This document shows positions 22,526-31,700 of a stretch of DNA of 64,000 nt, piece by piece. How positions within the stretch are numbered: position 1 is the stretch's first letter; each line of letters opens with the position of its first letter. The stretch lies in contig NC_060063.1 of assembly GCF_020283565.1 (NCBI RefSeq), positions 25,846,777 to 25,910,776 of the forward strand, written 5' to 3'. The notes beneath the pieces were generated by a model. The model had not been told where the DNA came from and ran no database searches. It saw only the letters and a program-made list of their open reading frames with translations. This DNA is from Trifolium pratense (Eukaryota; Streptophyta; Magnoliopsida; Fabales; Fabaceae). The position numbers were made by a program, and so were the translations under genes.

Positions 22526-23803
22526 TCATACAAAACCCAAACAAATCATAGGACTAGACCACCAGCTATGGTAGTTATAAGTTAACGTAACACTCGTCGA
22601 CTTCAACCACCTAAAAGAGAAAAGCTTGATCTTGTCCAACAAAATATAGGATGTATCTGCTGAACCTGTGAATAATCGATGATTTCGCTCCGTCCAAACA
22701 ACCCAAACACAAGTGAGCCAAATGAGCTGTAAAAAAGATCGACGCGCGCGGGAGCCACCTGCTGAAGAAGTAAACTGAACAAGATGGTCGCGCAGTGTAG
22801 TGAAACCCACCACAGGAATACCAATCCACAAGCGCACTAAATCCCAAAGAGAACCAACAGTACTGCAGGAGATAAATAAGTGATAGGCTGACTCAGCCTC
22901 TCCACATCCAAACACGCAAGAATGAGCTGTAGAAGAAAAAACACCTCGAGTAACCAGGTTTACTTTTGTGGGCAACCTGTCACGCAATAAACGCCACGCG
23001 AAGATGGAAACCTTCAGAGGAACCTGAGGATGCCAAATGAGGTTATCCGCATCATCCATAGTAACTGAAACATGAGAAGTAAGAAGCTGATATGCGCCTC
23101 TAACAGAGTAACCCGTGGCAGGATCAGGGCGCCACTGCCAACTATCAGTAGAATGAGCCTGCATGAAAATGTTAAGAAGTAAAGACTGACACTCCCCCAA
23201 CATCTCCTCCTCCCATGCCCTCAACTGCCGCCTCCACTCCCACGCCTCGCCTCCCTCACCCCACCCTAAAGCAAACATCTCTGCCACCGTGCGCGATTTG
23301 GTCTCTGCCAACTCAAACAAGCGCCCAAATCGCTGACACAAAGGAATCTCATCCACCCAGGGATCGGTCCAGAAAAAAGTATCTGACCCGTCCCCCACCC
23401 TCTTCACAACCTGCTCCTGAAACCACCTGCCCCCTGTCTCACTCCCTCCATCCCTAATACGCGCTAACTCCCTCCACCACGACGACCCTCTCCTGCCTCC
23501 ATCTCGAAGTCTACCTCCCTCAAGCCCATAACGAGCTGCCAACACTCTGAACCACAACCCCTCTTTGTCCACTAGCATCCTCCAACACCATTTTCCTAAA
23601 AGAGCCTGGTTAAACTCCCTCAAACGCCTGACCCCCAAACCTCCACTCTCCTTACTTATGCAAATAGAGTTCCAACTAACCCAAGGAATTTTCCTAGAAT
23701 CCTCACAACCCCCCCAAAAAAATTTAATGAAAAGAGATTCAATAGAGGAAATAGTACCTGAGGGAGCTTTGAAGAAGGAAAGAGTGTAGACAGGTAGAGA
23801 TGT
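22526..23803 (-). pseudogene. LINE copy 2 ORF2, C-terminal part (thumb, zf-RVT)
   Basis: An open frame from the Athila junction to the natural stop at 22526. It carries the reverse transcriptase C-terminal region (SFFKAPSG, FIKFFWGGCED, GGLGVRRLREFNQALLGKW) and the zf-RVT domain (IWHPQVPLKVSIFAWRLL, then FGCGEAESAYHLFISC), as in plant LINEs. It contains the segment deleted from copy 1. There is no RNase H domain after zf-RVT. The N-terminal part lies beyond the Athila insert. No stop or frameshift is seen within it. Confidence 0.88.
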
Positions 23804-24980
23804 TGATGAAAATTTTGCAAGTGTACTAAATAGCCGTCAAGTAGTATAATAAAATCGTTCTCTCCGCAGGGATTGTTCTAAATCAATTGTAAATTGAAGA
23901 CATACTTATGTAAATTGACATAAATTGTAAAAGGGGGTTCTTGTTTGGTTTCAAGTTCAAATTTTTAAACTTTGGAATTACTTTGGTGTTTAGATTGATG
24001 TAAGAAAAGCGATTGGTCCTTTTTGGGTCATCTAATTACTATTTTTCTTGGTAATTTCATGTATGATTACAAATTACTCAACTTTAGTTTCACGATTAGA
24101 TTAAATCAAAAATAATTATGCCCAATGTCTTGGTAACATAATCCTCTCCCTTGATCATCGATCCCTAATGTCTTAGGTAATCTATGATCAATTGAGGTTT
24201 ATAACCTTTAATCCTTTAATCTCAATTAACAATCCAAAATGTCTTAAGTTAAAGTTAATTGATTAATCATTCCTAGATCGATGATTTATTTCTATTGTCA
24301 TAGTAAAACAAATCATTGCAATCATCATATAAGTCGCGAATTCATACAAAGCATTAAGCACGAAGAACAATCAATAGAAACTAACTTCGTAATTTATTAA
24401 TCATATCATATGACAATCACATAATTCAAGATCAAAAGTAATTAGAATCACCTAAGGACCAATCATGAGAATTTAGCTAGACATTGCAAATTCAGAAATT
24501 ACATCAAATAAAATGAAAGAAAGCATGTTTACAAGAAGAATCTTGATGTGTTTCCACACTGGAATCCTTGCTTGATCGCTCTTGATCCTCCAAAATCGCT
24601 CCAAATGCTGTTCTTAGTGTCAAAAATTCGATAATGATCCAGATCTGATGTTTCCCTTTTATAAAAATGATCAAAAGTAACGTTTTCCGCCTGAGGCACA
24701 GAATTTCCGCCCCAGGCGTAAGAAGTTACGTTTCAGGCACAAGAATTTCGCCTGAAACGGCAAAACAGTGAGCAAACCAGCTTCTTCAGTGAAATTTCCG
24801 CCCCAGGCGCAAAGAATTCCGCCCCAGGCGTAAAAATGCTATATAATCCACCAATTTTCATTTGCTATCTTTCTTCGCATGTAGCTTCAAATCAATGTCT
24901 TCTTCTTCATGATTTAGGTCAAAAACCTCTAAAAACACTTGAAAATGGTCTTTATTTCCATGTAATGACTAACGTCATCA
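23804..24980 (-). repeat. Athila 3' LTR
   Basis: 1,177 bp, same length and sequence by eye as 34477-35653. The adjoining purine-rich CAAGTTTGGGATTG (24981-24994, minus) is the likely polypurine tract. Confidence 0.94.
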
Positions 24981-26348
24981 CAATCCCAAACTTGAACTTT
25001 TCCTTGTCCTCAAGGAATATCTCAATCTCTAGGAAAACAAAACACTAACTCAATCCATCTGGCTAAACAAACTCAAACTCAATCAAGTTAGACGTAATTT
25101 GCATAACATTTCAATGATCAATTTCGTCATGATTCAAATACACACAGCTTCAAATTTAAGCAAAACAAAGAGCATCAAACAAAGATTGACCATACTTAAT
25201 CTCTTCACACCCTCACCGACTCTCCTGTTTAAGGGTACTCAATCAACACATCATAACTAGACTACTATAAATTTGCAGACATTCTCAAAAATCAATCACC
25301 ATGTCATGAGCACACACATTAGAGGACTTTTAAAGGTTATAACGTGGCCTGGTTAAAAGGTGGATGGTGGCTTTTCTGGTAAGTGAGTAAAAAAACTTGA
25401 AGTCAGATACCACTGAATTGAATAGATACAACACCCCACCCTACTTTGTAAGAATTGATACTAGAGAACAATTTTCTTTCACAAATTTTTCTTTCAAGGA
25501 ATTCCTTTTTGTTTTCAAGAAGATCACCATGATTATATATTTTTTTTTTTATTTTTCTTCTTTTTTTTTTTCGATACTTCTTTTCTTGGTGAACTTCTTT
25601 TCTTGGTGAACTTTTGAATTTTTCTTTCATAAATTTTTTAGTTCTCTAGTATACCCACCCCAAACTTAAGTTGTTGCTAATTCCAAAAGCAACCCCAAAC
25701 TTAGTGACATGCATTGTGCAAAAACACTAAAGGTATCTAATTCTCCAAGAAAATCATTTTTTTTTTTTTATTATTTTGATGACTTGGGTCAGATAACAAA
25801 CAAACATTTTTCTTTAAGCTCAAAAGGGGTTAAACAAAGGATAAGCAATGATAAGGGTGGCTAGAACAGGCTCAAGGTACCAAACAACTTGCCTCGTGTG
25901 TACATCACAACAATAAATCAATTAAAGAGAACATGCGCAAATTCTAGAGACATAGCTAAGTGTGGAATTCTCATAATCATCAAAAGAAATCAGTGTTTGG
26001 GCTCAAAATCTCACAGTTTTTGCTGAATTAAACTATGGTCAATATTTGTGAGAGTCCCTAAGCCTTGCCTAAATCATCACTATGATGCATCCGAAACAAT
26101 CAAAAACATCACAAATTCATATCACACATTTGGTCAACAATTTTGAATCTAAGATGATAGCCAAACAAATTTCAATAGTGTGAGGTTTTCAAAAAGACTA
26201 AGACATTCAAAGAAAACAAAACGACTAGCTCAAGTACTTATTATAGACCAACATCAAGCATGCAACAAATTAAACAAAGGAATCATAATACACAGGCCAA
26301 AAAGAATCTATAGAGGAGAAGGATAGTAAAGGTGAATGGCACAAAACC
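24981..26348 (-). other. Athila 3' non-coding region
   Basis: No ORF with recognisable content. Extra purine tracts of the type AAGTTTGGGGT (minus) lie near 25658-25670 and 25692-25704, besides the one at the LTR; they may be secondary plus-strand priming sites. Confidence 0.5.
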
Positions 26349-27821
26349 TCAATCCTGCTCGGGCATGTTATGATCATGATCAAAACGAGGCAGATTTCCA
26401 GGAAATTGCATTGATGAGGACCCTCCTTCATCTGGAAGGCCAGCTGCCCTCCTTTGGCGAATGTAGGTAGCACGGTTCATTTCATGTGTAGCCGCCATGC
26501 TCCTAACTCTTTGATTGTGAGCTTCATCAAAATCATGCATTGTTGGATATCTCGGATAGAAATATGCCGGGACTTGCTCCCGGTAACGCATGGATGCTTG
26601 CCATAAGGCGGATGAAGTGTCATAGTGGTCCGCCATATCAATGCCCTGTTGAGTGCTCATGTCCATTTTCCACACCATGTCAGCAAGAACATTCACATCA
26701 AATTGCGGAGCTGGAAAACTCTCCATTTCCGGACCTTGTGGTATGTCATGGTGCATCATATTTTCAACATTCTCCTCCCTTTCTTCACCTCCTCCCTCAA
26801 CCGTGTAATCCATTACATCATCCTCATCAGCAAATGGAATGAATGTCTTCCCAAAAGTTTTCCTTCTCACATCTCTCACAAAAGCCGTAGTGACTTTTCG
26901 AGGTTCTTCTATTTGATCATCATCAAAAGTAGCAACATTTTGATCCAGACACAGTTTAGTGATCAAACAGAGATGTGTTAGACTATATGACCCGGGATCT
27001 TTCTGGATAATTGCAGACAAATCATCACTCAGAATTGTGCCCAAATCTATGTCTTCACCTAACAAAATAGCTTGAAGTGCTAGCCCTACATCCATAGGAA
27101 TCTCAGAATTGTTCCCACTTGGCTCCACGTTATTTATCCAAAATTCAGCCCAAATCCGTGGAATATCCAACAAATGAGCGGTTTTAAACCGCTGGGGTGG
27201 GAGCTGTCTAGATGGTCTCACCCACACACTTCCGGGTGCAGTCAGCTGAGATTTTAAAGCCTCACGCTTATCTGATGCCATGGTTGCCCTATTCTCACGT
27301 CGATGATTCAGAACACAGAATTCAGGAACATTAAAATGAAATATCCTATTTATAGTTTCCGGGGAGTAGTCTACATCTACCCCGCGTACTTTAGCAATCC
27401 GTGGTGACGAATTTTTCACTCGCCATGCATTACTCAAAAATTCTAATGCTAAAGTACGATTTCCAGACCGAAGACAGAAATTAAACTCATACCAATGCCT
27501 GTTGCGGAATTCTGCTTCAATTAAGGAAAATGCTAGCACTTCATCCGTGAGACGCTTTTCAGGTTTGAAGTCCTTACTTTTGAGAGTCTGGTACCGATTG
27601 TAGGCCGTTGGACGAACAAAACATGACCGAGGAATTTCAGTCACAACCGGCGTTGGAGGAGGTGGTGATTGCTCTCTAGGCGGTGATGGTGGAGGAGAAG
27701 GCGAAGGTGACGGTGTAGGAGTTCGGACTACTCTCCTTTTCTTCACCACTTTTGACCTTGATTTTGAAGACCCAACTTCAACTTCTTTATCTTTTGAGGA
27801 TTTTTTGAATATGTTCTTCAT
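26349..27821 (-). CDS. 490-aa Athila downstream ORF (plant-transposon-protein-like, not a recognisable envelope)
   Basis: It lies 911 bp downstream of integrase, in the slot where Athila-group elements may carry an envelope-like gene. Residues 1-30 are highly basic (KKSSKDK, RSKVVKKRRVV). Residues 33-60 are Ser-Pro rich. About 95-310 form a conserved-looking domain with LALEFLSNAWRV, VRGVDVDYSPETINRIFHF and an acidic ILLGEDIDLGTILSDDLSAI stretch, which recalls the putative plant transposon protein domain common in legume Athila ORFs. The C-terminal half is Met/Asp/Gln rich. I see no signal peptide and no strong transmembrane segment, so membrane fusion is unlikely. ATG at 27821 is the first in frame. 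Function unknown; nucleic-acid binding via the basic N-terminus is a guess. Confidence 0.75.
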   Translation of the reverse strand: MKNIFKKSSKDKEVEVGSSKSRSKVVKKRRVVRTPTPSPSPSPPPSPPREQSPPPPTPVVTEIPRSCFVRPTAYNRYQTLKSKDFKPEKRLTDEVLAFSLIEAEFRNRHWYEFNFCLRSGNRTLALEFLSNAWRVKNSSPRIAKVRGVDVDYSPETINRIFHFNVPEFCVLNHRRENRATMASDKREALKSQLTAPGSVWVRPSRQLPPQRFKTAHLLDIPRIWAEFWINNVEPSGNNSEIPMDVGLALQAILLGEDIDLGTILSDDLSAIIQKDPGSYSLTHLCLITKLCLDQNVATFDDDQIEEPRKVTTAFVRDVRRKTFGKTFIPFADEDDVMDYTVEGGGEEREENVENMMHHDIPQGPEMESFPAPQFDVNVLADMVWKMDMSTQQGIDMADHYDTSSALWQASMRYREQVPAYFYPRYPTMHDFDEAHNQRVRSMAATHEMNRATYIRQRRAAGLPDEGGSSSMQFPGNLPRFDHDHNMPEQD

Positions 27822-28731
27822 GGTGAGAAAGGTAAAGATTGAGAAGGGTGATGGGTTAAGGGTGATTGATGGAAAAGATGAAGATTTATGGTGGTTTTGG
27901 ATGAATTTTCGTGTAGGGTTTTGAAGGGTTTTTGATTTTGGGCTTTGGAAAAATTTGAAGAATTGGTTGTTGTTGATGATGGGTTTTGAAGAATAGAGTT
28001 GGATGGAAGAAATTTTCGTGGGTTTGGTGTTATGGGTGTGAGAGAGGTTGTTGTTTTAATGGGGTTTTGAAGGATTTGGGAGGTTTAGGTTCAAGAGGGA
28101 TTTGAGATTTGAGGATGAAATTGGTGAAAGAGAATGGGTGAATTTGTTGTGGTTGTTGTTTTAATGAAGGATTTGTGTTGGGTTTGAAGGTTTGGATGGT
28201 TGTTAATGGAGGATTTGTGTGAGGAAGGAGATGAAGTTTTGTGAGAAAGGATAAGGTTTGTTGAAGAAGATGAAGTTTGAGAGAAAGAATGAGGGTTTCA
28301 CATTTGTTTACGCCTAAAACGTGATTTTTCCGCCTAGAACGTGAGTTTTTACGCCCCAAACGGCAAAACAGAGAGCAATGTTTTTTCTTCAAACTTTTCC
28401 GCCCCAAACGGCACTTTTTACGCCCCAAACGGCAAACAGAGAGCAACCAACATTTTTCAGAATTTTTTACGCCCCAGGCTCCATTTTTTACACCCCAAAC
28501 GGCAAAACAGAGAGCACATGAATTTTCTTCAAAATTTTTACGCCTTAGGCTCCATTTTTTCCGCCCCAAACGTAATTTCCTGGTTGTACACTTTTCACAC
28601 TCCTCTTTTTTTCAATTTGACCTGCAAAACACAAAAAAATCAAAAGAAAAACTATTACGGTTAAATAAAACCTTGAGTTGCCTCCCAAGCAGCGCTACTT
28701 TTAGCGTCATTAGCTTGACGGTCTCGAAACC
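27822..28731 (-). other. Athila spacer between pol and the downstream ORF
   Basis: Non-coding; its promoter-distal half holds the repeat cluster at 28300-28600. It could serve as leader for a sub-genomic or spliced RNA of the downstream ORF, but no splice site was established. Confidence 0.5.
28300..28600 (-). repeat. Imperfect tandem repeats sharing the U3 motif
   Basis: Repeats of TTTACGCCCCAAACGGCAAA followed by ACAGAGAGCAA. The LTR holds the related CGCCTGAAACGGCAAAACAG and TGAGCAA, so the interior and U3 share one repeat family. It produces a false repetitive ORF on minus. Confidence 0.75.
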
Positions 28732-31700
28732 TCAAGGGTCTTTGAAAAGTACTGCCACCTTGTGGCGATTAAAATCTCCTCCCTTATAAAACTTGAGTCT
28801 TTGTCCATTTACTTTGAAAGATTTCTCCTCCTCTCCTGGTGTAAAAATTTCCACAGCCCCGTGTGGAAAAACTTCCTTAATGACAAACGGACCAGACCAC
28901 CGAGACATCAGCTTACCCGGGAATAACCTTAAACGAGAATTGAACAACAAGACTTGCTGTCCTTTCTTAAACTCCTTTCTTACCAACCCTTTATCATGAT
29001 ACTTCTTTGTCCTTGCTTTAAAAATCACGGCATTTTCATATGCTTGCATCCTCCATTCTTCAAGTTCGTTCAGCTTAAGCAATCTTTTCTCACCCGCAAG
29101 ACCTGCATCAAAATTTAAAAATTTCACAGCCCAATATGCCTTGTGTTCTAGCTCAACCGGTAGGTGACATGATTTGCCATAAACTAGTTGGTACGGAGAG
29201 AACCCCAAGTGTGTCTTAAACGCGGTTCTATAAGCCCAAAGTGTATCATTAAGCTTCATTGACCAGTCTTTCCTTGAAGTAGAAACCGTTTTCTCCAGAA
29301 TTTGTTTCAATTGCCGGTTAGATACTTCAACTTGTCCACTTGTCTGAGGATGGTATGGGGTGGCCACCTTGTGCTTGACATTGTATTTCTCCAAGACATT
29401 CTCCAAGTATTTGTTACAAAAATGTTTGCCTCCATCACTAATGAGAATTCTAGGAACCCCAAACCGAGTAAAAATATTTTCTTTAAGGAACTTCACCACG
29501 GTATGAGAATCATTCGCTTGGCAAGGAATAGCTTCCACCCATTTTGTAACATAATCTACACACACCAATATATGAAGATTAGACCGTGAAGATGGGAAAG
29601 GTCCCATGAAATCAATCCCCCAACAATCGAAAGGTTCTACTTCGAGCAGTTGGTTTAGAGGCATCTCATCCCGCTTTGAAACATTGCCGGTCCTCTGGCA
29701 ATTATCACATCTTCTAGCAAACTCTACACAATCTGCAAACAGTGTCGGCCAAAAGAAACCACTTTGAAGCACCTTTGCTGCTGTTCGTGGACCACTGTGA
29801 TGACCACCATATGGAGAACTGTGGCAATGCCACATTATGCTTTGTGCCTCTTCCTCATCAACACATCTACGGATCAAGCCATCTTGCCCCACCTTAAATA
29901 GGTATGGATCATCCCAAAAATAGAAGTTAGCATCTCTAAAGAATTTCTTCTTTTGTTGATAGGAATAGTCCTCCGGAATTTCATTTCCTGCTTTGAAATT
30001 AGCCATGTCAGCAAACCAAGGCCTTTTAGAAACCATCAACAATTTTTCATCCGGGAACTCTTCATTAATGCACTTCTCTTTTGTGGTCACCATTGGATTT
30101 TCTAACCTTGACAAATGGTCCGCGACCACATTCTCCACACCTTTCTTGTCTTTTATCTCCAAATCGAATTCCTGCAAAAGTAGTACCCACCTCAAGAGTC
30201 TAGGCTTTGAGTCGCCTTTTGTGAGGAGATACTTAAGTGCCGAGTGATCTGAAAAAACAACAACTTTCGATCCAATCAGATAAGAGCGAAATTTTTCCAA
30301 AGCAAATACTATTGCAAGCAACTCTTTTTCAGTAGTTGTGTAATTGATTTGGTTTTCATTCAAAACCTTGCTTGCATAATATATAGCATGGAAAAATTTC
30401 GCATGTCGTTGGCCAAGCACCGCTCCAACCGCATAATCACTTGCATCACACATTAATTCAAAAGGGAGATCCCAATTAGGTGCAACGATTATGGGCGCGG
30501 TGACCAACTTTTCTTTAATCACAACAAAAGCATTCAAACATTCATCATCAAATTTAAATTCATTTTCCTTCACTAGGAGGTTGCTTAAGGGCTTTGCTAT
30601 CTTGGAAAAGTCTTTTATGAAACGCCGATAGAAACCGGCATGTCCTAAGAAGCTTCTCACTCCCTTAACATTCACGGGAGGAGGCAAATCCTTAATAACC
30701 TCTATTTTTGCTTGGTCAACTTGAATGCCTTTTGAAGAGATTTTGTGTCCAAGCACAATTCCTTCTTTAACCATAAAATGACATTTTTCCCAATTCAAGA
30801 CTAAATTGGTACTTATGCATCTTTTCAAAACAGCATTCAAATTAGCTAAGCAATGATCAAAAGATTTTCCAAAAACAGAGAAATCATCCATAAATACCTC
30901 AATTGAATTTTCCATCATATCGGCAAAAATGGATAACATACACCGCTGAAAAGTAGCTGGTGCATTGCATAGACCAAACGGCATTTTCCGGTAAGCAAAT
31001 ACTCCGAATGGGCATGTGAACGCCGTCTTTTCTTGATCAGCCGGGTCTACAACAATCTGATTGTACCCGGAATATCCATCCAAAAAGCAATAATACGCCT
31101 GCCCTGCAAGCCTTTCTAACATTTGGTCCATGAATGGAAGAGGAAAATGGTCCTTCCTTGTCGCTGAGTTCAATCGCCTGTAGTCTATACACATCCGCCA
31201 CCCAGTGACGGTGCGAGTGGGTATCAGTTCATTTTTTTCGTTTCTCACGACTGTCATACCACCCTTTTTCGGGACCACATGGACAGGACTTACCCAAGCA
31301 CTATCCGAGATTGGATAAATCATACCAGCTTCTAGAAGTTTAAGAACCTCTTTCTTCACCACTTCTTTCATGGTTGGATTTAGTCTTCTTTGAGGTTGCA
31401 CCACAGGTTTGTATTCATCTTCCATTTTTATTTTATGCATACAGAATCCGGGACTAATCCCTTTCAAATCAGAGATGCTCCAACCCATGGCTTCTTTATT
31501 TTCTCGCAAGACTCTAGTTAGCTTCTCTGCTTCCAAAGAACTCAACCTGCTGCTTATGATTGCCGGTTGTGAAGCATCTTCTCCCAAGAAAACATATTTT
31601 AAGTGAGGGGGAAGCTCTTTCAACTCCGGAATAGTAACTTTTAAGTCCTCCTTACCACTAGCTTTCTCTTCCACAGCATACACATTTTCAAAATCTTTTT

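Noticed and set aside
26349..27821. Viral-type envelope gene
   Set aside because: No signal peptide, strong membrane helix or fusion motif visible; only its position suggests it.
28030..28569. 179-aa minus ORF with repeated GRKK-type words
   Set aside because: It is a by-product of the non-coding tandem repeats in the Athila spacer; no protein family fits.
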